Below, piece by piece: positions 26,588 to 35,088 of a DNA stretch of 64,000 nucleotides. The number at the start of each line of letters is the position of its first letter. Position 1 is the first letter of the stretch. This DNA is from JBCCAG01 sp050331115. GTDB taxonomy: Bacteria > Cyanobacteriota > Cyanobacteriia > CAKZMO01. The stretch is taken from the NCBI GenBank assembly GCA_050331115.1, contig JBHJHD010000040.1, positions 21,705 through 85,704 on the forward strand, read 5' to 3'. Made by a program: the position numbers and the translations under genes. The notes beneath the pieces are model-generated. The model saw only the letters and a program-made list of their open reading frames with translations. It was not told the DNA's origin and did not search any database.

Positions 26588-27319
26588 GTGAAACTCAGGC
26601 TCGAGAATATTCGCAAGTCCTATGGAAAGCGGCAGGTCGTCAACCGAGTCAGCCTCTCCGTGGTCCAAGGTGAAGTCGTGGGTCTGCTCGGCCCTAATGG
26701 TGCCGGTAAGACCACCACCTTTTATATCGCCACGGGTTTAGAGCGTCCCAACAGCGGTAAAGTGTGGCTCAACGAGCTAGAGATCACCGATCTTCCCATC
26801 CATCAGCGAGCCCGGCTCGGCGTCGGATACCTGGCCCAAGAGCCCAGCATTTTCCGGCACCTGAGCGTGGAGGACAATATTTTGCTGGTGCTTCAGCAGG
26901 CCGGGATAGCACCCGCTGAGCGTGAGAAGCGGCTGCGAAGTTTGCTCGAAGAGTTTCGCCTAGAAACCGTAGCCCAGACCGCTGGCGGCCAGATCTCGGG
27001 GGGAGAGCGCCGGCGAACGGAGCTAGCCCGGGCCCTAGCCGCAGGCCCCAACGGCCCCAACTTTCTGCTGCTGGATGAGCCTTTTACCGGCGTCGACCCC
27101 ATTGCAGTGAGCGAAATTCAGGACATCCTCTCACAGCTTTGCAAGAATCAGGGCGTCGGCATCTTAATCACAGACCACAACGTGCGAGAGACCCTATCTA
27201 TTACTGATAGGGCCTACATCATGCGGGAGGGTGAGACGCTGGCGGGGGGAAGTGCCGAGGAGCTCTACAGCAACCCCTTAGTCCGTCAGTATTATCTGGG
27301 CAGCGGCTTTCAACCTTGA
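26588..27319 (+). CDS. lptB: LPS export ABC transporter ATPase LptB
   Basis: A 243-residue ATPase that powers LPS extraction from the inner membrane. Walker A is GPNGAGKTT near residue 35, the ABC signature is SGGERRR near 138, Walker B is FLLLDEPFTGVD near 157, and the H-loop is in ITDHNVRET. The LptB-specific text MREGETLAGGSAEELYSNPL and RQYYLGSGF is present at the C-terminus. It lies 115 bases after lptA and 128 before the permease gene, in the usual order. Confidence 0.93.
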   Translation: MKLRLENIRKSYGKRQVVNRVSLSVVQGEVVGLLGPNGAGKTTTFYIATGLERPNSGKVWLNELEITDLPIHQRARLGVGYLAQEPSIFRHLSVEDNILLVLQQAGIAPAEREKRLRSLLEEFRLETVAQTAGGQISGGERRRTELARALAAGPNGPNFLLLDEPFTGVDPIAVSEIQDILSQLCKNQGVGILITDHNVRETLSITDRAYIMREGETLAGGSAEELYSNPLVRQYYLGSGFQP

Positions 27320-27447
27320 TCGCGCTCTAAGCTATCATCGACTCGACGAGCCGTTTAGATACCCTGCGCTTTTATGGACTGCCGTTCGGCCCGCTCTTTT
27401 CGCTTCCCTTTCAATCCGTCACATTAAGGCTATTCTGCAGTAACTCT

Positions 27448-28632
27448 ATGGCAACAGGCGTTTCCCCTTCCCCGGTCAACAGCGCTGGCGATCGCCAGTG
27501 GCGCTTCGGCCCCGCTGTAATTGACCGCTACATCTTCACCGAGCTAATCTTCCCGTTCCTGTTTGGCGTCGGGGCCTTTTCCTCTTTGGGGGTGTCGGTA
27601 GGGGCGCTGTTTGACCTGATTCGCCGCGTCTCTGAGTACGACCTGTCGATAGCGGGCGCGTTCGAGATTGTGCTGCTCAAGATGCCGGAGTTTGTATCTT
27701 ATTCCTTCCCGATGTCGATCCTGCTGGCGACGTTGATGACCTACAGCCGCCTGTCTAGCGATAGCGAGCTGATCGCCATGAAGAGCTGCGGCATCAGCAT
27801 CTACCGCATTCTCATGCCGGCGATCGCTCTGAGTCTGCTGGTTACGGGCTTAAACTTCGCCTTCAACGAAGTGATCGTTCCCGCTAGCAACTACCGGGCC
27901 TCGACGCGGCTAGAGCAAATTACGGGAGAAGAGCGCTGGGCAGCTTTTCAAGAGGAGAACATTCTCTATCAGGAGTACCAGGACATCATTGGGGACGGCA
28001 AGGATGAAGTGCTGACCCGCCTATTCTACGCACGGCGCTTTGATGGGAATCAGATGTATGGACTCACCGTTCTAGACTTCACCCAGGAGCGCCTCAACCA
28101 GGTCGTCAGCGCTGAATCTGCATTGTGGAATCGCCCCCAGCAGACCTGGGATTTTTTCGATGGAACCATCTACCTAATTTCTGAAGACGGCTCCTACAGC
28201 AACATTCTTCGCTTCAATCAGCAGCAGATCAAGCTGCCGCGAACGCCGCTCGATATTGCCTCAAGCAAGCGGCGCGACCCCAACGAGATGAACCTGCAGG
28301 AGTCCTGGGAGCAGGTGAAGCTGCTGCGCCAGAAGGGGAGCCAGGTGCGCATCCGGCGGCTGCTGATTCGCATTCACGAGAAATACGCCCTCCCCTTCGC
28401 CTGTCTGGTATTTGGAGTGGTGGGGGCTGCGCTGGGGAGCCGCCTCAGCCGTACGGGACGCGGGGTGAGCTTTGCCATCAGCATTTTGATTATTTTCGGC
28501 TACTATCTGATTTACTCCATCTGCAGCGCCATGACCTACGCAGATGTCTTTCCGCCAATTGTGGGGGCGTGGTTGCCAAACCTGCTGGGGTTTGCCGTGG
28601 CGGGCTTTTTGATGATACGAGCGGCCAAGTAA
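27448..28632 (+). CDS. LptF/LptG-family LPS export permease (YjgP/YjgQ)
   Basis: A 394-residue permease with the family opening DRYIFTELIFPFLFGVGAFS. Membrane helices lie near residues 30-50, 75-100 and 120-140, followed by a central periplasmic beta-jellyroll (about 150-290) and three C-terminal helices (PFACLVFGVVGAALGSRLSR, SILIIFGYYLIYSI, LPNLLGFAVAGFLMI). It forms the inner-membrane channel of the Lpt machine with LptB. Only one permease is in this cluster, so LptF and LptG cannot be told apart. It converges with the tetR gene. Confidence 0.9.
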   Translation: MATGVSPSPVNSAGDRQWRFGPAVIDRYIFTELIFPFLFGVGAFSSLGVSVGALFDLIRRVSEYDLSIAGAFEIVLLKMPEFVSYSFPMSILLATLMTYSRLSSDSELIAMKSCGISIYRILMPAIALSLLVTGLNFAFNEVIVPASNYRASTRLEQITGEERWAAFQEENILYQEYQDIIGDGKDEVLTRLFYARRFDGNQMYGLTVLDFTQERLNQVVSAESALWNRPQQTWDFFDGTIYLISEDGSYSNILRFNQQQIKLPRTPLDIASSKRRDPNEMNLQESWEQVKLLRQKGSQVRIRRLLIRIHEKYALPFACLVFGVVGAALGSRLSRTGRGVSFAISILIIFGYYLIYSICSAMTYADVFPPIVGAWLPNLLGFAVAGFLMIRAAK

Positions 28633-28640
28633 CCCTGGCG

Positions 28641-29273
28641 CTAGCCGCCCTCACCCCCAGCGGTAACCATGTGGACCAAGCCATCTACCATGCGATCGCG
28701 CTCCAGCGGCACAATATCGCTGCCGTTCATGATGTTTTGAACAATGAGGTAGTGAACCAAGGATCCGGCAAAGATGCGCGCGGCCACCATGGGGTCGGGG
28801 AGATTGAGCTGCGGCTGGGATGCCAGATATGCCGTAAGCCTCTCCAGCAGGGGTTTTTGAATATCTCGGACGAAAGTTTCTGCGAGGTGCGGAAACCGTT
28901 CAGACTCGCCGATGATCAGCCGCATCAGAGTTAGCAGCGGCTGATTACCGGAAAACTCCTCAAGGACAGAGGTGGCCATCTGCCGCAGCATTTGCTTGGG
29001 CTCAGCTTGGGCTTCTGGCGTCGTGGGTAAGCTAAACAAAATGCTGCTGCTGCGCTGCGTCAGCTTTTGAATGAGCGCCACAAATAGACCTTCTTTGTCT
29101 TGAAAGTAGCTATAGAGCGTCGGCTTAGACACGCCCGCCGCTGAAGCAATACGGTTCATGCTGGCGGCGGCGTAGCCATCGGCCATAAAGACCTGCAGAG
29201 CGCCCATCAAGATGGCCTCTGCTTTGTCGGATCTATGCTTGCTTGACGGGTCAAATGCGGTGGATCTACTCAA
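28641..29273 (-). CDS. TetR/AcrR-family transcriptional repressor, probable regulator of devBCA
   Basis: A 210-residue TetR regulator. The N-terminal helix-turn-helix spans ILMGALQVFMADGYAAASMN and RIASAAGVSKPTLYSYFQDK, followed by EGLFVALI; the C-terminal ligand domain is diverged. It starts with TTG at 29273 in the frame given; no strong ribosome binding site is visible. It is transcribed away from devB-devC-devA. A 27-bp near-perfect palindrome (29616-29642) sits just before devB, so repression of the exporter is the obvious reading (inference). Confidence 0.88.
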   Translation of the reverse strand: MSRSTAFDPSSKHRSDKAEAILMGALQVFMADGYAAASMNRIASAAGVSKPTLYSYFQDKEGLFVALIQKLTQRSSSILFSLPTTPEAQAEPKQMLRQMATSVLEEFSGNQPLLTLMRLIIGESERFPHLAETFVRDIQKPLLERLTAYLASQPQLNLPDPMVAARIFAGSLVHYLIVQNIMNGSDIVPLERDRMVDGLVHMVTAGGEGG

Positions 29274-29371
29274 GGATTCAGGTTCAGTGGGGATGTCTAA
29301 GGGCTAGGTGAACTCTGCGCTATCGCTTTATTGCGTGGGCTCTGCTGCGTGGGCGCTATCGCTTAGAGAAT

Positions 29372-29511
29372 GTTTGAAAAGTATCGGTTAGCGCGTTGTC
29401 CCCCTGCTTCACCCCCCTCAATCCCCCCTTGCTAAGGAAGGAAACACGATATTTCCCCTTGGAAAGGGGGAGTTAGAGGGGGTAGTGCAGAACGTTTGCT
29501 ACTTTTCAAAC
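29372..29511. repeat. MITE-like dispersed repeat family B, copy 2 (both ends intact)
   Basis: A 140-bp element bounded by GTTTGAAAAGTA (29372-29383) and its exact reverse complement TACTTTTCAAAC (29500-29511). The interior alternates C-rich and G-rich blocks (CCCCCCTCAATCCCCCC, GGGGGAGTTAGAGGGGG) that can pair. It matches 5114-5252 in inverted orientation. It has no coding capacity, and terminal inverted repeats make it a miniature non-autonomous transposable element in form. Confidence 0.75.
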
Positions 29512-29615
29512 ACGCTCTTAGGACAACAAAATTGGCTAAAAGCCAAAAGCCTTGTATTTCGTGGCGGCAGACCATATTCATTCTATGCACAGATGTAATC
29601 TGACGCCTGCCCTTG

Positions 29616-29642
29616 AATTTTACCAAACGGTTTAGTAAAATT
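29616..29642. promoter_or_regulatory. 27-bp palindromic operator candidate for the TetR repressor
   Basis: AATTTTACCAAACGG followed by TTTAGTAAAATT reads the same on both strands at 24 of 27 positions (the centre base cannot match). It ends 34 bases before the devB ATG, where it would overlap a promoter or the transcription start. The size, symmetry and placement between tetR and the exporter fit a TetR-family operator. Binding has not been shown. Confidence 0.7.
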
Positions 29643-29676
29643 AAGGTGATGCTTTTCTCACGCTGAGAGCAAAGTT

Positions 29677-30858
29677 ATGACAAATGCGCTGAACGACATC
29701 TCATCTACTAAGCAACCCCACCGCTGGGTGGCGTTAGGGGCCGCCCTATGTCTGAGTGGGGCGGCGCTCTGGGGCGTTACGCAGCTTAAGCCTGCCCAAG
29801 TCGAAGCTCCGGCAGAGACCGCTCCGGCCGCGCCGCGAACTGTGACGGCCCTGGGGCGGCTAGAGCCTGCAGGAGAGGTCATCAACTTGACGGCCCCCAC
29901 CTCCACCCAGGAGAGTCGCGTGGCGGCGCTGCGGATCAGCGAGGGCGATCGCGTGGCGGCGGGGCAAATTATCGCCGTTTTGGACAATCGCGATCGCCTC
30001 GAGGCGGTCCTGCGGCAGGCCCAGGAGCAAATGCAGGTCGCCCAAGCCCAGCTCGCCCAGGTGGAGGCGGGCGCTAAAACCGGCGAGGTCCAGGCGCAGC
30101 GGTCTGAGGTGGCTCGCCTTGAGGCTGACCTGGTGGGTAACGTGAATACCCAGCGGGCCACCATTGCCCGTCTGGAGGCGGAGGTTGAAAACGCCCGCGT
30201 CGAATACCAGCGGTACGAGTCGCTAGCGGAGGAGGGGGCTGTTTCCGCCTCCGAGCGCGATGCGAAACAGCTCACCTACCGCACGGCACAGCGGCAGCTT
30301 CAGGAAGCCCAAGCAGCGCTGGCGCGCACCCGAGCGGCGGGGCAGGCGCAGGTGGCCCAAGCCCGCGCCACTTTAGATCAGATCGCCGAAGTGCGGCCTG
30401 TCGATGTGGCGGCGGCGGCGGCCGAAGTGCGCTCAGCGCAGGCATCAGTGGCGGAGGTGAAGGCCCAGCTTGAGCAGACCCTAGTGCGATCGCCCCGAGA
30501 CGGGCAGATTATCGAAATCTATACCTATCCGGGCGAGACCATTGCCGACGAAGGCCTCGCCGCTCTGGGGCAAACCCAGCAGATGATGGCGATCGCTGAG
30601 GTGTACCAAAACGATATCGCTGAGGTGGCGGCGGGGCAGTCTGTAGAGATCACCTCGCCGGCAATTCCCCAAACCCTGCAAGGCACCGTGGAGCGCATTG
30701 GCCTGCAGGTGCAGCAGCAGCGAGTAGTGGATGAAGACCCCGCCGCCAATATCGACGCCAGGGTTGTGGAGGTGCACATTGACCTTGACCCGGCCTCTAG
30801 CGAGGGAGCAGCGGGGCTCAGCAACCTGCAGATTACGGCCCAGATTCAGGTTGATTGA
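29677..30858 (+). CDS. devB: DevB-like membrane fusion protein of an ABC exporter (HlyD family)
   Basis: A 393-residue periplasmic adaptor. One N-terminal membrane anchor (WVALGAALCLSGAALWGVTQ) is followed by a lipoyl half (RVAALRISEGDRVAAGQIIA). A long coiled-coil hairpin (~105-265) is rich in Ala, Gln and Glu. The second lipoyl half and beta-barrel begin SPRDGQIIEIYTYPGETI. DevB links the DevCA inner-membrane transporter to TolC. In heterocyst formers it exports glycolipids; in other cyanobacteria the substrate varies. It begins the devBCA order. Confidence 0.9.
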   Translation: MTNALNDISSTKQPHRWVALGAALCLSGAALWGVTQLKPAQVEAPAETAPAAPRTVTALGRLEPAGEVINLTAPTSTQESRVAALRISEGDRVAAGQIIAVLDNRDRLEAVLRQAQEQMQVAQAQLAQVEAGAKTGEVQAQRSEVARLEADLVGNVNTQRATIARLEAEVENARVEYQRYESLAEEGAVSASERDAKQLTYRTAQRQLQEAQAALARTRAAGQAQVAQARATLDQIAEVRPVDVAAAAAEVRSAQASVAEVKAQLEQTLVRSPRDGQIIEIYTYPGETIADEGLAALGQTQQMMAIAEVYQNDIAEVAAGQSVEITSPAIPQTLQGTVERIGLQVQQQRVVDEDPAANIDARVVEVHIDLDPASSEGAAGLSNLQITAQIQVD

Positions 30859-30948
30859 GCCCCATGCCAGCTGCCTATCAATAAATCAGAAGCAAACCCT
30901 GCAGACCAACGCTTCTGGCTCTGCAAATGACAATTAAGGATACCTGTC

Positions 30949-32142
30949 ATGCTCGGCCTACTCAATCCCACCCGTCTAATCAAAACCCTCCAGCAGCGCA
31001 CGCCTCTGGGCCTGCTTCAGCTCAAGCACGACCCTCTGCGACTGCTGACGGCGATCGCCGGCATCACCTTTGCCGATATCCTCATCTTTATGCAGCTCGG
31101 CTTTGCTGACGCCCTTTACACCACCAACACCCAGTACCCCCGCAGCCTCCAGGCCGACCTCGTGCTGATCAGCACCCAGGCCAAGAACTTTAACCAGCTG
31201 CGCACCTTCCCCCGGCGACGTCTCTACCAGGCGCAGGACGTCCCTGGCGTCGCGTCTACCGATGCCCTCTACGTCGGCTCCGCCGAATGGCGCAATCCTC
31301 AAACTCGCGAGGAGACCTCGATGATGGTGCTGGGCCAAAACCCAGAGCGAGCCGCGTTTGCGCTGCCTGAAGTCAACCAGCAGCTTGACGCCATTTACCT
31401 GCCCGATGCGGTGCTGTTTGACCAGGCCTCGCGGGGCGACTACGACGCAGTCGTGGCGAGCGTCGAGCAGGGCGAGCGGGTCACCACAGAAATTGGCTTG
31501 CGCACCATCGCCGTGGCGGGACTGTTTGAAGTGGGGGCGTCCTTTGCTGATGACGGGGCCCTGATTACGAGCGACCAGAATTTTCTGCGGCTGTTTCCTC
31601 GGCGCAGCGCGGGTGCCGTGAGCCTGGGGCTAGTGCGCCTAGAGCCCGAAGCAGACCCAGAGCAGGTCAGCGCCGCCCTAAGGGCACGACTGCCTGAGGA
31701 TGTGCAGGTGATGACCCACGACGCCTACGTCGCGTTTGAGCTGAACGACATTAAGTCAGCATCGCCCATTGGCTTTGTCTTCGGCCTGGGAACCGCTATG
31801 GGCTTTATCGTCGGCGTGGTGATCGTTTACCAGGTGCTCTCCACTGACGTCAATAGCCACCTTGCTGAATACGCCACCTTTAAGGCGATGGGCTACCGCA
31901 ACCGCTATTTACTGGGGGTGGTGTTCGAGGAGGCGCTGATCCTATCGCTGCTGGGCTTCCTCCCTGGTATCGCGATCGCCCTAGGGGCCTATCAGCTCAC
32001 GGCAGCGGCCACGGCCCTGCCCATCGCCATGCCTCTCAGCCGCGCCCTGCTGGTGTTCTTACTCACCCTGCTGATGTGCGGCGGCTCGGGGGCGATCGCC
32101 ACCCGCCGCCTCCAGGCCGCCGATCCTGCCGATATTTTCTAA
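30949..32142 (+). CDS. devC: DevC-like ABC exporter permease
   Basis: A 397-residue FtsX/MacB-type permease. The first membrane helix is in LLTAIAGITFADILIFMQLG. A large periplasmic domain (~50-270) has the DevC-characteristic ALYTTNTQYPRSLQADLVLI and RRRLYQAQDVPGVAS. Three C-terminal helices follow (IGFVFGLGTAMGFIVGVVIV, LGFLPGIAIALGAYQL and the last near ALLVFLLTLLMCGGSGA). It works with DevA ATPase and DevB. It starts 90 bases after devB. A repeat-bearing spacer of 119 bases separates it from devA. Confidence 0.92.
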   Translation: MLGLLNPTRLIKTLQQRTPLGLLQLKHDPLRLLTAIAGITFADILIFMQLGFADALYTTNTQYPRSLQADLVLISTQAKNFNQLRTFPRRRLYQAQDVPGVASTDALYVGSAEWRNPQTREETSMMVLGQNPERAAFALPEVNQQLDAIYLPDAVLFDQASRGDYDAVVASVEQGERVTTEIGLRTIAVAGLFEVGASFADDGALITSDQNFLRLFPRRSAGAVSLGLVRLEPEADPEQVSAALRARLPEDVQVMTHDAYVAFELNDIKSASPIGFVFGLGTAMGFIVGVVIVYQVLSTDVNSHLAEYATFKAMGYRNRYLLGVVFEEALILSLLGFLPGIAIALGAYQLTAAATALPIAMPLSRALLVFLLTLLMCGGSGAIATRRLQAADPADIF

Positions 32143-32152
32143 TTCCCATCCA

Positions 32153-32236
32153 ATACCCGCACGGGCGAATGGCCATCCGCCCCGACCTATCTGCCATTCA
32201 CGATACCCATACGGGCATAGCATGCTGTGCCCCAAC
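32153..32236. repeat. Dispersed repeat family D between devC and devA
   Basis: It holds a near-palindrome GGGCGAATGGCCATCCGCCC (from 32163) and a second one around GGGCATAGCATGCTGTGCCC (from 32214), followed by CCCAACAAATCCACAA. The same modules, in the same order, occur at 52290-52370. It lies inside an operon, so it is transcribed and could fold in the devC-devA mRNA. Confidence 0.65.
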
Positions 32237-32261
32237 AAATCCACAACGTAAAATTCGAATC

Positions 32262-32963
32262 ATGGCCCCACAACCCGCCATCGCCATCCACAATCTCAGC
32301 CACGCCTTCGGCAGCGGCCAGCTCCGCAAGCAGGTGTTGACCGATATCAACCTGGAGATTGCCCCTGGGGAAATTGTCATTATGACCGGTCCATCGGGCT
32401 CCGGAAAAACCACGCTGCTAACGCTGATTGGTGGCCTGCGCTCAGCCCAGACGGGCAGCCTCAACGTCGTCGGCCACGAGCTTTGCCAGGCCAGCGATCG
32501 CCAGCTTGTTCAGGCTCGGCGACACAACGGCTACATCTTCCAGGCCCATAACCTCCACGGCAGCCTGACCGCTCTAGAAAACGTGCAGATGGGGCTAGAG
32601 GTGCATGGCGCGCAGTCTAAGTTGGAGCGTCATCGCCGCGCTGCCGATATGCTGACCCAAGTCGGACTAGAGGAGCGCATCCACTACTATCCGGCAGACC
32701 TGTCTGGGGGACAAAAGCAGCGGGTGGCGATCGCCCGTGCCCTGGTGAGCCATCCCAAAGTTGTGCTGGCGGATGAGCCGACCGCAGCGCTGGACAGCAA
32801 GTCGGGGCGAGATGTGGTGGATATTATGTATCGCCTAGCGAAGGAGCAGGGGTGCACCATTTTGCTGGTGACCCACGATGACCGCATTCTAGACATCGCC
32901 GATCGCATCGTTCACATGGAGGATGGCCGGTTGTCTAAGCAGACTGAGGCGATGGGCGCCTGA
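32262..32963 (+). CDS. devA: DevA-like ABC exporter ATPase
   Basis: A 233-residue ATPase of the MacB/LolD group. Walker A is GPSGSGKTT near residue 44, the Q-loop is in YIFQAHNLHGSLTA, the signature is LSGGQKQR near 147, Walker B is VVLADEPTAALD near 167, and the H-loop is VTHDDR. It energises DevC. The frame is open upstream to 32076, overlapping devC, but those codons run through repeat D. The ATG at 32262 (MAPQPAIAIHNLSHAFG) fits the family start. Confidence 0.93.
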   Translation: MAPQPAIAIHNLSHAFGSGQLRKQVLTDINLEIAPGEIVIMTGPSGSGKTTLLTLIGGLRSAQTGSLNVVGHELCQASDRQLVQARRHNGYIFQAHNLHGSLTALENVQMGLEVHGAQSKLERHRRAADMLTQVGLEERIHYYPADLSGGQKQRVAIARALVSHPKVVLADEPTAALDSKSGRDVVDIMYRLAKEQGCTILLVTHDDRILDIADRIVHMEDGRLSKQTEAMGA

Positions 32964-33048
32964 CGTGTCTATTTTACCTGCCCCATCCCTCAGGGCGCGA
33001 TTCTTAGCTCAAAGCACGGCGCTGCATAAGCATCAGGGCGCTATGGGC

Positions 33049-33717
33049 CTACTCCAGCTCTCCAAAGCGATCGCGATATCGCGCCAGCAGCGCTTCAGCA
33101 GAGTCAGCTCGCTGCCGCTCTTGCTCGGCCCGCTGCCGCTCTTGCCCGGCCCGCTGCTCTAGCTCTAGCGTCGTCAAAAACTTGCGGCCATCGGGGCGAT
33201 AAATTTCTAGCTCAGCGCCCACAGCAAAGCGAATCTGAAGCAGAGGACTAGTCCAACCATCCATATCTTCGACCGCAATGAGTTCAGCGTTTTGACGGAG
33301 CCAGCCCGCTATCTCGACCCTATCGGGATCGTAGACGTAGTACTCTTCTACCCCATAACGCTCGTAGAACTTGAACTTGCGGATCATTTCGGCCAGTCGA
33401 TTACCAGGGGACAGAATTTCGAAAACCACTTGGGGAGCGACGTTATCTTCTTCCCACTGCCGGTAAGAGCCCCGATCTCCCTTGGGCCTTCCGAAAGCGA
33501 CTAGAGCATCGGGAGCCTGGCGAATTTTGGGGTCTCCCTGCGCCGGATACCAGAGCAAATCGCCCGCAACAAAGACGTTTGGCTCGTGGGCAAACAGCAG
33601 CTCTAGATTCTCTTTGATGGTGACAATCTACCGAAACTGTTCGGTGTTGTCTGCCATGGGCTGACCATCGCTGTCGGGATAGAGCGTGTCTGTGGATTGG
33701 GGAGCTGTTGACGTCAT
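33049..33717 (-). pseudogene. Uma2-family (DUF820) nuclease-fold gene broken by one amber codon
   Basis: The frame runs from ATG at 33717 (MTSTAPQSTD) through NTEQFR, meets TAG at 33628-33630, and continues in the same frame with IVTIKENLELLFAHEPNVFV and AGDLLWYPAQGDP to the natural end. Family members normally read EQFRWIVTIK at this point, so a single TGG-to-TAG change explains the break. The rest includes FEILSPGNRLAEMIRKF and GVEEYYVYDPD, with a C-terminal Gln/Arg/Glu coiled coil. Reinitiation at a TTG (33558) is possible but would lack the N-terminal part. Confidence 0.85.
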
Positions 33718-33884
33718 CGCGATCGCCTCGAGTGACAGCAGGGGTGGGCTAGAGAACCGATAACTGCTGGTTCGTCCAGATTCTGTAGCACATGTTCTAA
33801 TGGATTGGGACATCTGCACGCCCTATCGCCTACGCCCCTATCGCCCATACCGCATAGGGCCAAAACCGTTGTCCTCAGTAGTAA

Positions 33885-33924
33885 GACCAGCCCATAGGAC
33901 CAGCCCATAGGACTAGCGCAATAG
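33885..33924. repeat. 13-bp tandem repeat
   Basis: GACCAGCCCATAG occurs at 33885-33897 and again at 33898-33910, followed by a degenerate third unit GACTAGCGCAATAG. It is intergenic. Confidence 0.65.
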
Positions 33925-33974
33925 TATCCTAACAAGTCTGTTCAGAGGGGCTCCTCAAAGCGGCTCACGACAAA

Positions 33975-33998
33975 GGGGAAGCGGCACGCCGCTTCCCC
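33975..33998 (-). terminator. Strong hairpin downstream of the holin-like gene
   Basis: GGGGAAGCGGC and GCCGCTTCCCC pair over eleven positions around AC (in practice a four-base loop). It lies 34 bases past the stop of the holin-like gene on the minus strand. There is no long T-tract on that strand, so it may act as a stem-stabilised 3' end or a bidirectional terminator. Confidence 0.55.
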
Positions 33999-34031
33999 CG
34001 TCGCAATCCACAAGTTGTGCGCCCATGGATC

Positions 34032-34427
34032 TTAGCTATCGGTGGTTGTAATTTCCGATGAGCTACCCAACTTCAGATCAGGATACTTCTCGGCCAAGTA
34101 CTTGCCCAAGAATGAGCTGACGGCCGACAGAACAATTGGCCCAAGGATAAAGCCAAGAATATTGTTGACCAAAAAGCCAGGAACAAAGAGCGATGCAATC
34201 CAAAAGCAAATGCCGTTAACAATTAGGGCAAAGACGCCAAAGCTCAAGAAGGTGAGCGGCAGAGACAGCGTTGAGATCACGGGCTTAACCAGCGCGTTGA
34301 CAACGCCTAGAGATACGCCAGCAATTAGCGCCGCCGAAAATGTCTTTAGCTCCACGCCAGGCACAATAAGATCAACAACGAGTAAGCTTAAAACCGTTGC
34401 AAGCCAGACTGCAAGATTTCCTACCAT
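34032..34427 (-). CDS. Phage holin family 4-type small membrane protein
   Basis: A 131-residue integral membrane protein with four hydrophobic segments (LAVWLATVLSLLVVDLIVPG, FSAALIAGVSLGVVNALV, FLSFGVFALIVNGICFWI, NNILGFILGPIVLSAVSSFL) and a hydrophilic C-terminus. The pattern, including NALVKPVISTLSLPLTFLS, is that of Pfam holin_4_2 (YvlD-type) proteins, which are chromosomal and not lytic in most bacteria. The function is unknown. No prophage genes are nearby, so phage origin is not implied. Confidence 0.85.
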   Translation of the reverse strand: MVGNLAVWLATVLSLLVVDLIVPGVELKTFSAALIAGVSLGVVNALVKPVISTLSLPLTFLSFGVFALIVNGICFWIASLFVPGFLVNNILGFILGPIVLSAVSSFLGKYLAEKYPDLKLGSSSEITTTDS

Positions 34428-34810
34428 ATCGTAAAACTCCCAAAAATTTGTTTCTATATCAATCGCTAACAGTACGTGACGCCCTTCATTGCCTTGGAAC
34501 TACGCTTCGATTGAGGCTACTCCAAAGCTTTCCTAGGGATAGAGGCGATCGCTATGATTCAAATTATCGAAGCGACAGCTCTAATCCAGCATCTTCACGC
34601 TGATAGAGATTTGTGCCCCTCCCAGCTGACCTCCTGTTACTGACGGGTATTGCAGCTAAGGTCGATGCTTTCCATCGTCAATTTTTGTAAATTTTGATGT
34701 CGAAGGATAGAGCTTTACTACGCCATGTCTAAGCTGCGGTTTCAGATTTATTGTCTATTCTTATACTGTCCTTAATGTTAATGCTCACTAATACCAAAGA
34801 GGTGATTGCG
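34428..34810. other. Intergenic region, 383 bp
   Basis: It separates the divergent holin-like and small-protein genes and must hold both promoters. A TATACT hexamer at about 34758-34768, after an AT-rich stretch, could be the -10 of the small gene. No ORF has family features. An internal hairpin is not obvious. Confidence 0.4.
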
Positions 34811-35011
34811 ATGAGCCATACTTATGAAGTATTCGTAGATATCCGCGAATGTGAAGGCGTTGCTTGTGCTTCAAGCCGCAGGACGTCAGCGAGATACGAA
34901 ATTGCTGCTGAGTCAACCCAAAGCGCTGATTATGCCGCTCGCTCCCACGCCGGGCATGACTTCCCCGATGCTGCCGAGCTCGACGTGCGGATCACGCGAA
35001 TACTTCATTAG
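34811..35011 (+). CDS. Small protein of unknown function (66 aa)
   Basis: A 66-residue acidic-to-neutral soluble protein (MSHTYEVFVDIRECEGVACA, ending AELDVRITRILH). Two cysteines (in ECEGVAC) and several histidines are present, but no known motif. The ATG at 34811 is preferred over the frame start at 34751 because AAAGAGGTGA stands about seven bases upstream. A clean Rho-independent terminator 25 bases after the stop strengthens the case for a real, separately transcribed gene. I do not recognise a family. Confidence 0.65.
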   Translation: MSHTYEVFVDIRECEGVACASSRRTSARYEIAAESTQSADYAARSHAGHDFPDAAELDVRITRILH

Positions 35012-35032
35012 CAAAGCTCATCATCCCAGTTG

Positions 35033-35055
35033 AAGCCTGTCCTGCAGGCTTTTTT
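35033..35055 (+). terminator. Rho-independent terminator of the 66-aa gene
   Basis: AGCCTG and CAGGCT form the stem around TCCTG, followed directly by six T residues (35050-35055). Confidence 0.85.
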
Positions 35056-35057
35056 AT

Positions 35058-35086
35058 AACCCCGCCTGCATTAAAAAGGCGGGGTT
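35058..35086 (-). terminator. Hairpin at the 3' end of the inositol-phosphatase-family gene
   Basis: AACCCCGCC (35058-35066) pairs perfectly with GGCGGGGTT (35078-35086) around an 11-base A-rich loop. It lies two bases past the stop on the minus strand. On the plus strand it follows the first terminator, so the pair separates two convergent genes. Confidence 0.75.
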
Positions 35087-35088
35087 CT

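Larger units (their letters stand above)
33718..34031. other. Intergenic region, 314 bp, with three repeat-type structures
   Basis: It contains a degenerate copy of dispersed repeat family A (about 33800-33834, TGGATTGGGACATCTGCACG and following bases), a 13-bp tandem repeat (33885-33910), and a strong hairpin at 33975-33998. No gene is credible here. Confidence 0.55.

Noticed and set aside
34032..34427. A phage-derived holin, hence a prophage
   Set aside because: The family is mostly chromosomal and no phage gene is nearby.
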